A DNA stretch of 64,000 bases from an uncultured SAR86 cluster bacterium (lineage in GTDB: Bacteria; Pseudomonadota; Gammaproteobacteria; Magnimaribacterales; Magnimaribacteraceae): contig CABXQE010000001.1 in assembly GCA_902514295.1 (NCBI GenBank), positions 62,001 through 126,000 on the forward strand. The letters are read 5' to 3'. Numbering within the stretch: the first letter of the stretch is position 1; every line of letters begins with the position of its first letter. The translations under genes and the position numbers were made by a program. The notes beneath the pieces are model-generated. The model had not been told where the DNA came from. It saw only the letters and a list, made by a program, of their open reading frames with translations, and made no database searches. This document shows positions 19,337 through 29,346 of the stretch, in pieces.

Positions 19337-20845
19337 CTACCTCCCTTTAAAGCGTAATTGAAGGGCTTCGGTTGTATTCGTTGAATCTTTTAAACTCCTT
19401 AGAATCCTTTTTTTATCTATTTCAATCTTTCTTGTTAATGATGTTTTTTGTAAGTGCCTTTTAGAACTATCTAAATCAAAGACGACCAACCTACCTTTGC
19501 TTATAAAAAAATTAGAAGATTTCGCGTCTCCATGATGAAAGTCTATCCATTGCATTCTCTTAAAGAAATTATGAATAGAGGAAGCTGTCTTGATAGGCTC
19601 CTCTTTCTCTTTAAGTTTTTTATCCATACGCATACCATCTATCTCTTCAGTAACCAATACAGAATTAAGAGCTCCTGTAAGTCCTAGTTCTTCATACATT
19701 AATACTGGTTGCATGGTTCTGATTCCTACTGAATGAAACCAATGTAAAACCTCCCATGAATTCCTCGCCCGCGTTTTTCTAAACAATCTTCTAATCATAT
19801 GGAAAAAGTTCTTAATTCTATATTTTTTTACGAAGTAACTTCTTCCGGACAAATCTATTTTTACTACCAAATGGCCTTCTTCATTTTTAATGACCTCTCC
19901 ACACGATAATAAAGCCTCTTCATCTCGTATTAACGTCAATAAATCTTCAGACATTCTATTTTTCAAACCTATCCATCTATGATTCTTAGTAAATGACTTT
20001 CTATATAAAGATTGATCATGTAATGTCTTCTTAGAAGTAATATCTATCTCACTCAAAACTGGTTTCATATACATTGAAAAGGCTCTTTTTCTAGCTTTTT
20101 TTATAAACTCCCCATGATTAGAGAAGAGATCCCTTAAAGAACAATTAAAATAAGTCATAAGAAATCGATAACAATCTCTTTCTGTGATTCCAAAGCCAAT
20201 TGCCGAGTGATAAAGCCCACCTATATCCTTAACTAACCACCTCTCAGGAACTTTATTCCTAATCTGAGCTCTATGAAGATCAATTAAGCTGATTGGTTCG
20301 TCTGGGTTAAGAGTTTTATCAATCAAGAAATGACATAAGTACAAATCTCTATGATTCAAACCTATCGAATGTAATTTTCTACAAATAGAACCAACTCTTT
20401 CGATAACTTTCTTTTTTTTATGTGCAGATATTTTATTGACTACTTTGAGCTCAAAAGCATCTTCTATAGAAATATTTGGTTCTAAAGATTCAGTAATAAT
20501 AAAAGAATGAGATTTAGCTGGATTAATACCTTTTGAACAAATCGCTATAGGAGATGGGCAATTGATACCTTTAGACTGTAATTTTTGCAAAGCATTCCAT
20601 TCTGTTCTTGCGGATACAGTAGGCAATTGAAATTTTAAGATATTCTTAAGAATTTCTGCATATCCTATTGGGCCATGATATTTTAAAAAATAAGCTTTAT
20701 TATTTAATTCAAATTTCTTAGTTATCCTATTTGCCGTTTTACGGTAGACATCTCCGTCTATTTCTTTGATCTTTTTAAATGGATCTTCAAAGCTAGAAAA
20801 ATACTTTTCTATTTCATTATCCAAATATATAAATTTATTAAACAT
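19337..20845 (-). CDS. Tandem LPS core kinase: WaaP/RfaP-type domain fused to a second Kdo/WaaP-like kinase domain
   Basis: First half has HSIGLNHRDLYLCHFLID...ISLIDLHRAQ (WaaP catalytic motifs); second half has MQWIDFHHGDAKSSNFFISKGRLVVFDLDSSKR. Confidence 0.82.
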   Translation of the reverse strand: MFNKFIYLDNEIEKYFSSFEDPFKKIKEIDGDVYRKTANRITKKFELNNKAYFLKYHGPIGYAEILKNILKFQLPTVSARTEWNALQKLQSKGINCPSPIAICSKGINPAKSHSFIITESLEPNISIEDAFELKVVNKISAHKKKKVIERVGSICRKLHSIGLNHRDLYLCHFLIDKTLNPDEPISLIDLHRAQIRNKVPERWLVKDIGGLYHSAIGFGITERDCYRFLMTYFNCSLRDLFSNHGEFIKKARKRAFSMYMKPVLSEIDITSKKTLHDQSLYRKSFTKNHRWIGLKNRMSEDLLTLIRDEEALLSCGEVIKNEEGHLVVKIDLSGRSYFVKKYRIKNFFHMIRRLFRKTRARNSWEVLHWFHSVGIRTMQPVLMYEELGLTGALNSVLVTEEIDGMRMDKKLKEKEEPIKTASSIHNFFKRMQWIDFHHGDAKSSNFFISKGRLVVFDLDSSKRHLQKTSLTRKIEIDKKRILRSLKDSTNTTEALQLRFKGR

Positions 20846-20909
20846 TCTCTTTATATTTTAACTTGGATAAGCCTATTATTAACTTCAAAAGTTAAGTTAA
20901 ACTATTTTT

Positions 20910-21599
20910 ATGTCTATATTTACAAAAACAAAGCAGGGTTTTAGAAGAAGAAAGTTAAAGAACTTTGGAGTCATTCCTAAAGAAATAAATACTTCTAAAC
21001 TGTATGGTGGAGATCACGGTTGGGTTGTAGATTACTCATCATTAAACTCAGAAAGTATTGTTTATTCCGTTGGTGTTGGTTCAAACATAGATTTTGACCT
21101 AGCTCTAATAGATGAAATAGGCCTTGATGTTCATGCTTTTGATCCAACCCCTAGATCAATAGAATGGGTAAAAAAGCAATCGTTACCCGAAAAGTTTAAG
21201 TTTCTACCTTTAGGGCTAGGTTCAAGTGACGGGGAGATGGAATTTTTTCCACCTTCGAGAGAAAGCTCTACTCACTTTTCTCCTGTAGATAGATATAGCG
21301 ATAAAAATGCTCAAACAGTTAAGGCTCCTGTAAGAACCTTAAAGTCTATTTGTAAAGAATTAAACCACACAGTTATAGATTTGTTAAAGATGGATATAGA
21401 GGGTGCTGAGTATGAAGTCATAGATACATTGCAACAACAAGACATAGCAGTAAATCAAATTCTTATAGAATTTCACCACATGTATAAGGGAATTAGCTTA
21501 AAAGATACTTTAAAAGCTATAGATAAGTTAAGAGAGCTCAACTTCGAATTATTTAATATAAGTCAAAGAACGTACGAATTTTCTTTTAGAAAGAAATAA
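20910..21599 (+). CDS. FkbM family methyltransferase
   Basis: VHAFDPTPRSIEWVKKQ, FKFLPLGLGSSDGEMEF, DLLKMDIEGAEYEVIDTL. Confidence 0.85.
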   Translation: MSIFTKTKQGFRRRKLKNFGVIPKEINTSKLYGGDHGWVVDYSSLNSESIVYSVGVGSNIDFDLALIDEIGLDVHAFDPTPRSIEWVKKQSLPEKFKFLPLGLGSSDGEMEFFPPSRESSTHFSPVDRYSDKNAQTVKAPVRTLKSICKELNHTVIDLLKMDIEGAEYEVIDTLQQQDIAVNQILIEFHHMYKGISLKDTLKAIDKLRELNFELFNISQRTYEFSFRKK

Positions 21600-22614
21600 A
21601 TATTTTTTCCATAGACTCTAATTTGTCTATAGTTTCTTTTGGTTTAATAGATAAAAGACTTGAATGATAGCCGCCTGGAAGATCTCCTTTTCTTAACTTC
21701 ATATAACCCTTCACCTTTCTTATTATTTCTGATTTCTCTCCTAAAGGAGGTGTAAATTCAGGAGAAGTTGGTCCAAATAAAGCCAACAAAGGAATATCTA
21801 GGGCTGACGCGATGTGCATTAAACCTGAATCATTCGTTAGAGCTAAAGATGAAATGGATAACAGGTCTATCGCGTCTTCCAAATTTGTATTCCCAACAGT
21901 GTTAATAAGGTTTGGGTGAGTTCCATCTAAGGAACTCTCTATTTCCTGGGCCACTATCTGGTCTTTCTTTGATCCGATCACAATTACAATCCAATCCTTT
22001 CTTAAATAATAGGTAACTACTTCTGCAAAATAATTACTTGGCCACCTTTTAGCAGGTCCAAATTCGGCGCCTGGACAAATAGTCAATATCTTTTTCTCTC
22101 TATAAATACTGTAGAGATTTATTAGCTTGGAAATATTAGATTTATCTGAGATTAAGCTAGGTGATTTAATTTCAGGTAACTTTTTTCCCTTTTTAATGCC
22201 TAAAGCACAAAAACGATCTACCATTCGAGGGTAGTCTTTTTTATCTAATTTTCTTATATCATTTATAAAGAAATACCTAAATTCACCTCTCCATCCAGTC
22301 CTTATAGGAATATCTGCAAAAAAAGGAATTAGAGAGGATTTTAAGGAGTTAGGTAATACTATTGCTTGATCATAATTATTTGCCTTTAACCCTAAAGCAA
22401 AAGATCTTCTTTCTTTTAACCTTAATTCTCCATGTCCAAATGGCATTTCAATAGACTGATTTATTTCTTTCATTCTCTTAAACACCGACAAGGCCCAGCT
22501 GGGTACAAGAACATCAATTATCGTATTGTTATTATTTTCTTTTATTAATTTAAATAACGTCTGTGCCATGACTGCATCGCCTACCCACGACGGTCCGACT
22601 ATTAATATTTTCAT
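21586..22614 (-). CDS. waaF: ADP-heptose:LPS heptosyltransferase II
   Basis: MKILIVGPSWVGDAVMAQTLF, CPGAEFGPAKRWPSNYFAEV, TNDSGLMHIASALDIPLLALFGPTSPEFTPP. Confidence 0.94.
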   Translation of the reverse strand: MKILIVGPSWVGDAVMAQTLFKLIKENNNNTIIDVLVPSWALSVFKRMKEINQSIEMPFGHGELRLKERRSFALGLKANNYDQAIVLPNSLKSSLIPFFADIPIRTGWRGEFRYFFINDIRKLDKKDYPRMVDRFCALGIKKGKKLPEIKSPSLISDKSNISKLINLYSIYREKKILTICPGAEFGPAKRWPSNYFAEVVTYYLRKDWIVIVIGSKKDQIVAQEIESSLDGTHPNLINTVGNTNLEDAIDLLSISSLALTNDSGLMHIASALDIPLLALFGPTSPEFTPPLGEKSEIIRKVKGYMKLRKGDLPGGYHSSLLSIKPKETIDKLESMEKIFISF

Positions 22615-22624
22615 TTATGAAATA

Positions 22625-23581
22625 TTACTCTACAAGAGTATGCCAATTAGAGTTTGCATCTCTAGCACCTCTAACTTGATCGAAATAAGTGCTTTGCAGC
22701 TGTTCTGTTATAGGCCCTCTACCACCAGCACCTATTTGCTTATCATCTAAAGAATTAATAGGAACAACTTCTGCTGCTGTTCCAGAGAAAAATGCTTCGT
22801 CTGCCTCAAGAACGTGTTCGGTTTTTAATTTTTTTATCTCGCAGTTGATATTAAGTTCCTTGGCCAGGTCTAATATAGTCCTTCTAGTGATCCCATCAAG
22901 AGAAGCATCTAGATCAGGCGTGATAAGTACATTATCTTTAACAATAAAAATATTTTCCCCACTACCTTCAGCAACGTTACCTTCAGCATCCAACATCAAA
23001 GCTTCATCAAAGCCTTCGCTTAAAGCTTCATTAAGGGCAACTATTGAATGTACATAATTTCCATTAACTTTCGCAGAAGAAACTGGATTCCTTACCTGCC
23101 TTGTATACGAAGAAAGCTTCACCTTAATGCCTTTCTCCCTGGCCTCAGGATCCATGTATGAAGGCCATTCCCAGGCTGCAACCATGCAATGAACTTCTAA
23201 ATTATCAGCTCTAAGTCCCATACCTTCAGATCCATAAAAGCACATAGGTCTAATGTAAGCTTCCGTTAAGTTATTTAACTTGATGACTTGTTTATGGGCA
23301 TCATTTAGTTGAATTTGAGAAAAAGGGACTTTCATGCTCACAGTTTCAGCAGATTTAAAAAGTCTATTAGTATGATCTTCTAGCCTAAAAATAGAAGAGC
23401 CTTTAGGTGTGTTATAAGCCCTAACTCCTTCAAATACTCCTAATCCGTAATGCAGTGTATGGGTTAGAAGATGCACCTTAGCGTCTTGCCAATCAATGAT
23501 TTCTCCATCAAACCAAATAGAACCTTTAATTTTTGATAAGTCCACAATATCTTCCTTATTTAGGTTTCCTATTTTAGCCAT
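22625..23581 (-). CDS. ilvE: Branched-chain amino acid aminotransferase
   Basis: IWFDGEIIDWQDAKVHLLTHTLHYGLGVFEGVRAY, NYVHSIVALNEALSEGFDEALMLD, GSGENIF. Confidence 0.96.
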   Translation of the reverse strand: MAKIGNLNKEDIVDLSKIKGSIWFDGEIIDWQDAKVHLLTHTLHYGLGVFEGVRAYNTPKGSSIFRLEDHTNRLFKSAETVSMKVPFSQIQLNDAHKQVIKLNNLTEAYIRPMCFYGSEGMGLRADNLEVHCMVAAWEWPSYMDPEAREKGIKVKLSSYTRQVRNPVSSAKVNGNYVHSIVALNEALSEGFDEALMLDAEGNVAEGSGENIFIVKDNVLITPDLDASLDGITRRTILDLAKELNINCEIKKLKTEHVLEADEAFFSGTAAEVVPINSLDDKQIGAGGRGPITEQLQSTYFDQVRGARDANSNWHTLVE

Positions 23582-23636
23582 ATATTTTTATTTATATAGA
23601 CTAAAAGACTTCCATCAAAGATATAATTCCGCTTTC

Positions 23637-25001
23637 ATGAAACTTAATGACAATATTTTTCGAGCAAATGATATAAGAGGAGTTGCCTTCGAAGATTTAA
23701 CTCAAGATGTTGTTTTTGCATTAGGTAAAGCATTGGGTACCGAATCTATCGACAGAAAACAGGATGATTTTATAATTGGAAGAGACGGGAGGGTTTCAAG
23801 CCCCCAGCTATTTGAATGGCTTTCGGAAGGCGTGTTATCTACAGGGTGTAACGTAACAGATATTGGAATAGTACCTAGCCCAGTTTTTTATCACTCAACT
23901 TTTAATTTGAATAGCTCAAGTGGAGCAGTTATTACAGGCAGTCATAATCCAGCTGACTACAATGGTTTTAAAATTCTTTTTAATAACAACTCAACTTCCA
24001 GTCAAGAAATACAATCCATTAAAAAGAGGATAAAAGAACAAGATTTCTTAACTGGGACTGGCAATATTAAATCATCAGATGTTCTGGAAAGTTATGTTGA
24101 AGAAGTCACCAATAATGTAAAACTACATCATCCACTCAATATTTCTATAGATTGTGGAAATGGAGCTGCAGGTGTCGTTGCAGAAAGAATTTATAAAGAC
24201 CTGGGTTGCGAAGTAGAAGGACTCTTTTGCGATCTTAATGGGAAATTCCCTAATCATCACCCAGACCCATCCAGACCAGAGAATGTTGAAGATCTTATTA
24301 AATCTGTTTTGAAAAACAATTCAGACATAGGGTTGGCATTCGATGGAGATGCAGACAGGTTGGGGGTAATCTCTCCCTCTGGAGAAATGATTTTTCCAGA
24401 TATGCAAATGATCTTATTTAGCGAGCATATACTTAAGAAGAATCCTAATGCAAAAATTGTATTTGATGTTAAATGCTCAAAACTTTTAGAGGAAGCTATT
24501 TTAAAATCCAAAGGAACTCCAATAATGAGTAAAACTGGCCATACCTTCATCAAAAGCATGATAAGAGAGAAAGGCGCTATATTGGGAGGAGAAATGAGCG
24601 GTCACATTTTTTTTAATGATAGATGGCCTGGGTTTGATGATGGCGTATATGCGGGTGCAAGAATGTTAGAAATTCTTTCTTATTCAGAAGGTGAAGATAT
24701 CTTTCAATCCTTGCCTAAATTGGTGTCTACCCCTGAAATTAATATAGAAACGAGTGATGAAGAAAAATTTTCTATAATTGATGACTTTATAAAGATGAGT
24801 AATTTTAAAGATGGCAAGATAATAGACATAGATGGAATTAGGGTTGAATTTGAAAATGGCTGGGGCTTATTAAGAGCATCAAATACTTCACCTGTCTTAG
24901 TCCTTAGATTTGAAGCAGATTCATCAAAGGCTCTTAGTAATATTAAAGAAAGATTTAAGGATACTTTGTATAAAATTGAACCTTCTTTAGCTAACTTCTA
25001 A
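23637..25001 (+). CDS. algC: Phosphomannomutase/phosphoglucomutase
   Basis: FRANDIRG, TGSHNPADYNGFKI, AFDGDADRLGVI, GGEMSGHIFF. Start taken at 23637 rather than 23496, which lies inside ilvE. Confidence 0.93.
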   Translation: MKLNDNIFRANDIRGVAFEDLTQDVVFALGKALGTESIDRKQDDFIIGRDGRVSSPQLFEWLSEGVLSTGCNVTDIGIVPSPVFYHSTFNLNSSSGAVITGSHNPADYNGFKILFNNNSTSSQEIQSIKKRIKEQDFLTGTGNIKSSDVLESYVEEVTNNVKLHHPLNISIDCGNGAAGVVAERIYKDLGCEVEGLFCDLNGKFPNHHPDPSRPENVEDLIKSVLKNNSDIGLAFDGDADRLGVISPSGEMIFPDMQMILFSEHILKKNPNAKIVFDVKCSKLLEEAILKSKGTPIMSKTGHTFIKSMIREKGAILGGEMSGHIFFNDRWPGFDDGVYAGARMLEILSYSEGEDIFQSLPKLVSTPEINIETSDEEKFSIIDDFIKMSNFKDGKIIDIDGIRVEFENGWGLLRASNTSPVLVLRFEADSSKALSNIKERFKDTLYKIEPSLANF

Positions 25002-25003
25002 AA

Positions 25004-25864
25004 ATGGGAATATCTGTAAAACAAGCAAAAAATATATCCTCTGTACTGGGTGAAGGACTGCCTTATATACAAAAATTTAAAGGCAAGATCATAGTGGTAA
25101 AGTATGGTGGTGCTGCTATGTCAGATCAGAGCCTGAAAAGAAGCTTCGCAAGAGATATTGCCTTAATGAGCTTAGTGGGAATGAAACCAGTCATAGTTCA
25201 CGGTGGGGGGCCGCAAATAGCTAAAGAACTTAAGAAGTCTGGGATAACTTCCAATTTCATATCAGGTCACAGGGTCACAGATAAACCTACTATGTCTGTA
25301 GTTAAAAAAATTCTTGGAACAAAAATTAACCATGAAATAGTTAGCTTAATCAAAAAATCAGGCGGAGATTCAATTAGTTTTAATCATATAAAGCCTAAGA
25401 TTATAAAAGCTTCAAAATTTATTGGTCCAGACAAAAACGACTTAGGTTTGGTTGGTAAAGTAGATAAGATTTTAGTCTCGGAACTGAAAAAAAATATTTC
25501 CAACGGATCTATTCCTGTTATTGCACCGATCGGAATAAATAAACAAGGAAGTTACCTAAATATAAATGCTGATGTTGTTGCTGGAAAAGTTGCTGAAAGC
25601 TTAAAAGCAGAAAAATTAATTCTTCTTACAGATATAAAAGGAATTCTTGATAATAATAAATTAATTTCAAAAATTTCTGCCCGTACAGGAAGACAGTTAA
25701 TTAATAACAATATTATACAAGGAGGGATGACTCCTAAATTAATCTCTGCACTAGAAGCTAAAAAGAATGGCGTAAAATCATGTCATATTATTGATGGAAG
25801 GCTACCTCACGCAGTTTTACTTGAAGTTCTTACAGCTGAAGGTGTTGGAACTATGATAAGCTAA
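25004..25864 (+). CDS. argB: Acetylglutamate kinase
   Basis: VVKYGGAAMSD, VIVHGGGPQIAKEL, LTDIKGILD, QGGMTPKLISALEA. Confidence 0.97.
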   Translation: MGISVKQAKNISSVLGEGLPYIQKFKGKIIVVKYGGAAMSDQSLKRSFARDIALMSLVGMKPVIVHGGGPQIAKELKKSGITSNFISGHRVTDKPTMSVVKKILGTKINHEIVSLIKKSGGDSISFNHIKPKIIKASKFIGPDKNDLGLVGKVDKILVSELKKNISNGSIPVIAPIGINKQGSYLNINADVVAGKVAESLKAEKLILLTDIKGILDNNKLISKISARTGRQLINNNIIQGGMTPKLISALEAKKNGVKSCHIIDGRLPHAVLLEVLTAEGVGTMIS

Positions 25865-25868
25865 AAAC

Positions 25869-26453
25869 ATGACCCAGTTGAGACCGAGACAATTAGAGAT
25901 CATGCAAAACCTTGCGAAGATGCTTGGATCAAAGGGCCCCGTAAAAGTTACCACAGCCCTACTAGCTTCAGAGTGTTCAATTACTGAGGCGGCGTTATAT
26001 AGACATTTTCCAAGCAAAAGAAAGATCTACTCTGGATTAGTAGACTTTTGTGAACAAAATTTATTTGAACTTACGGGAAACATAAACTCTTCTGAAGAAA
26101 AAAGCTTAATTAAAACAAAAAAAATACTGATTGTTCTTGTGACCTTCTGTGAAAAAAATCCTGGCCTTGCCAGGCTATTAACAAGAGAAGCTTTTTCTGT
26201 TGATGAAACATCGCTTGATGAAAGAATTAAGTTATTAATGTCTAAAATAGAATTGCAAATAAAACAAAACCTGCAAAAGTTTGAGCAAGAAAGTAAAAAG
26301 AAACTTGCATTGAGTACTGCCTCTTCAGCTAACCTTCTATTGGCTTGTGCTGAAGGACTAATTCAACAATACGTTAGATCTGGTTTCGAAGAATTGCCTA
26401 CGAAAAGAGCTAGTGAGCAAATAGACTTTCTAATTAATTCTTTGAGCGGTTAA
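25869..26453 (+). CDS. slmA: Nucleoid occlusion factor SlmA (TetR family)
   Basis: LEIMQNLAKML, KVTTALLASECSITEAALYRHFPSKRKIYSGLVDFCE; C-terminal LLACAEGLIQQYVRSGF. Confidence 0.88.
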   Translation: MTQLRPRQLEIMQNLAKMLGSKGPVKVTTALLASECSITEAALYRHFPSKRKIYSGLVDFCEQNLFELTGNINSSEEKSLIKTKKILIVLVTFCEKNPGLARLLTREAFSVDETSLDERIKLLMSKIELQIKQNLQKFEQESKKKLALSTASSANLLLACAEGLIQQYVRSGFEELPTKRASEQIDFLINSLSG

Positions 26454-28804
26454 TTAGGAGGATGTTCTTCTAAGAAATATTCAAAGATTGGACTCTTCGT
26501 GTCTATATCAGCTCTCTTCCCCGTAGATTTATCTATTTTAATGACCGATAAGCCCTCTGGAGGCAACATGGTTGCTAAGGGTATTTGGTCTATTATCTCT
26601 TTAGTGAAACTTAACCAAATTGGAAGCGCTACAGAAGATCCGAATTCTCTATTTCCCAAACTCCTAGGTTGGTCAAAGCCAGCCCAAACTGTAGTTACTA
26701 ATGCATTATTATAACCAGTAAACCATGTGCTCTCCGCATCATTTGTTGTACCTGTTTTACCGGCAAAGTCTCGCCGCTTTAATTCTGATACCTTTCTTGC
26801 AGTTCCTCTTACCGCAGCCTCCTGAAGAATATCGGTAATTAAAAAAGCTGCTCTAGGATCAATTACTTGCTGCAATTCTTTTTTCTCTCTTTGAAAAACT
26901 ATATTGCCTGATCTATCTAGAATTTTTTCAATGAAGAAAGGCTCTACTGCCTTTCCTCCATTAGCAAATACAGAATAAGCTGCAGCATTCTTTAATGGGC
27001 TCAATGAAGCAGTTCCAAGAGACAAAGACAAATCTGAAGGTAATCTAGATTTATCGAATCCAAATTTTTGAGCGTAGGATATTGCTTTTTCAACACCTAA
27101 ATCTCTTAATAATCTTACTGATACTAAATTCCTACTTTGTAAGAGACCTTCTCTTAATCTTGTAGGTCCATAAAATTTTCCACTTGCATTTCTGGGGCGC
27201 CATTTTTCTTCTAGGGCTTCATCTTCAAAAATTATAGGTGCATCATTTATTAAGGTTGATGCGGTAAAACCTTCTGAAAAGGCACTGGCATAAAGGAAAG
27301 GTTTAAAGTTTGAACCCAATAGAGGTGAGGATTGTTCTGCTCTATTAAATTTACTTAGAAAGAAGTCGTAACCGCCTACAAGAGCTTTTATTGATCCACT
27401 ATTTGGGTCAATAGACACCAATGAACCTTGCAGATCGGGTATTTGGGTTAAAAAGAGTTCACCTGTTACCTTCTCTCTCTGTATCCAAACTAAATCTCCA
27501 AATAAAAGCAGGTCTTTATAACTTTTGGGTTTTGCACCTCTTCTATTTTCGGTGATAAAGGGTCTTGCCCAATCCATTCTGTCTGACCAAGGTATTGAAA
27601 TCACATCTCCATTCTTTAATAAAACTTTGAGTCCGTTGTCTGTATTTAGTACTACACCTGGAAACCGATTGTTAGTTTCTGTGAATTCGTGTAAAAAATT
27701 AGTAACTCCATCTAAATTTGATTGATCAATAATTTCTTCATTATCTCTCTCTATTTCTTGAGCTATAAAGTTAAGCTGAGCATCAAGATTCATCGCAGGA
27801 AATTCCTGCGGAAACAGGTCATTAAGATTCTCAGGCTTTCTAAAACCGTGACGTCTATCATATTTCTCCAATCCTTCTGCAATGGAAAAATTTGCGGCTT
27901 TCTGCATAGAAGAATTTATAGAGGTATAAACCTCATAGCCCTCTCTGTAAGCTCCTAAGCCATATTGCTGAATCATGAACCTCCTTATTGTTTCAGATAC
28001 ATAAGGAGCTTCTACCTCAGAAACTAGGCCGTGATAAGTTGCGGTTAATGGAGCCTCTATAGCTAAATTGAATTGTTCTATGTGAATAAAACCAAGATCC
28101 AACATCCTTTTTAAAATCCAATTCCTTCTTAATAGAGCTCTTCTCGGGTTTACAAGCGGATTTATAGAAGAAGGTGCTTTCGGAAGAGCCGCTATCATAG
28201 CCCATTGAGCTAGATTGAGTTGGTTTAAAGACTTGCCATAATAAACTTCGCTAGCTGCGGCTACTCCGTAGGCTCTATTACCAAAGAAAATACGATTTAC
28301 ATAAAACTCAAATATTTCGTCTTTGGTATATGCTTTTTCAAGTCTGTATGCCAAGAAAATGTCCTTAATCTTTCTAAATAGACTGACGTCTCTGCTTGTA
28401 AGATAATTACCAGCTACCTGCATGGTAATTGTGCTCCCTCCACCCTGTATTCGACCAGAGGTAAGTAATCTATAAACTGACCGTATTAGCCCCGAGTAAC
28501 TGACTCCTGAATGCTCAAAAAAAGCATCATCTTCTGCTGCCAAGACTGCATTAATATAATGAGCAGGTATATTTTTAAACTGAAGTGCCGTCCTTCTTTT
28601 CTCTCCAAATTCTCCAATTAGCTTTAAGTCCGCAGTATAAATTTTTAAAGGGACTTGAAGTTCTATGTCTCTTATTTCTTCTTCATCAGGCAATTTACTG
28701 TCTATATAAATGTTTAAACTTGAAACTGCCATCAAGGCCAATAAAACCATTGCTAGTAAAGGTCTTGCAAATCTAATATTTAAAAGATAATTAAGAAAAG
28801 TCAT
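26450..28804 (-). CDS. mrcA: Penicillin-binding protein 1A
   Basis: Transglycosylase (AAEDDAFFEHSGVSYSGLIRS, QGGGSTITMQVAGN) and transpeptidase (GSNFKPFLYASA, FAGKTGTTNDAESTWFTGYN) domains. Start taken at 28804. Confidence 0.96.
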   Translation of the reverse strand: MTFLNYLLNIRFARPLLAMVLLALMAVSSLNIYIDSKLPDEEEIRDIELQVPLKIYTADLKLIGEFGEKRRTALQFKNIPAHYINAVLAAEDDAFFEHSGVSYSGLIRSVYRLLTSGRIQGGGSTITMQVAGNYLTSRDVSLFRKIKDIFLAYRLEKAYTKDEIFEFYVNRIFFGNRAYGVAAASEVYYGKSLNQLNLAQWAMIAALPKAPSSINPLVNPRRALLRRNWILKRMLDLGFIHIEQFNLAIEAPLTATYHGLVSEVEAPYVSETIRRFMIQQYGLGAYREGYEVYTSINSSMQKAANFSIAEGLEKYDRRHGFRKPENLNDLFPQEFPAMNLDAQLNFIAQEIERDNEEIIDQSNLDGVTNFLHEFTETNNRFPGVVLNTDNGLKVLLKNGDVISIPWSDRMDWARPFITENRRGAKPKSYKDLLLFGDLVWIQREKVTGELFLTQIPDLQGSLVSIDPNSGSIKALVGGYDFFLSKFNRAEQSSPLLGSNFKPFLYASAFSEGFTASTLINDAPIIFEDEALEEKWRPRNASGKFYGPTRLREGLLQSRNLVSVRLLRDLGVEKAISYAQKFGFDKSRLPSDLSLSLGTASLSPLKNAAAYSVFANGGKAVEPFFIEKILDRSGNIVFQREKKELQQVIDPRAAFLITDILQEAAVRGTARKVSELKRRDFAGKTGTTNDAESTWFTGYNNALVTTVWAGFDQPRSLGNREFGSSVALPIWLSFTKEIIDQIPLATMLPPEGLSVIKIDKSTGKRADIDTKSPIFEYFLEEHPPN

Positions 28805-28839
28805 GAATCTAAAGTATGTCAAACGGTTATAATACCTGA

Positions 28840-29346
28840 ATGAGACTAATATTAATTGGTCCTATGGCTTCAGGTAAATCTACAGTTGGAAGAAGGCTTT
28901 CAAAAAGATTAAAACTTGATTTCATAGATGTTGATGAAGAGGTTGAAAAATCGGCAGGTGTTTCTATATCCTGGATATTTGATGTAGAAGGAGAGAAGAA
29001 ATTTAGAGAGAGGGAAAGCAAGGAATTAATAAACTCCTTAAATACTAATAATTGTGTAATTGCTACAGGAGGAGGAGTTATTTTGGCTGAACAGAATAGA
29101 AGTCTTCTAAAAAAAGGTACAGTTATCTACCTTGAAACTTCTATCCAAACTCAACTAGAAAGAACCTTAAATGACAACAAAAGACCTTTACTTCAAGAAT
29201 CAGATAATGCCGAGCAAACTCTTAGGGAATTAAAAGAAATTAGAGACCCTCTTTTTGAAGAATGTGCAGACATAACTATAAAAGAAGGTAAAAATAGTCA
29301 TAATGAAGTGGTTGATGAAATCATAGATAAATTGAATTTAAAATGA
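28840..29346 (+). CDS. aroK: Shikimate kinase
   Basis: MRLILIGPMASGKSTVGRRLSKRLKLDFIDVDEEVE, IATGGGVIL. Confidence 0.96.
   Translation: MRLILIGPMASGKSTVGRRLSKRLKLDFIDVDEEVEKSAGVSISWIFDVEGEKKFRERESKELINSLNTNNCVIATGGGVILAEQNRSLLKKGTVIYLETSIQTQLERTLNDNKRPLLQESDNAEQTLRELKEIRDPLFEECADITIKEGKNSHNEVVDEIIDKLNLK

Noticed and set aside
28827-29021. Minus-strand 64-aa ORF at the mrcA/aroK junction
   Set aside because: Antisense to the aroK P-loop region; no supporting motif.
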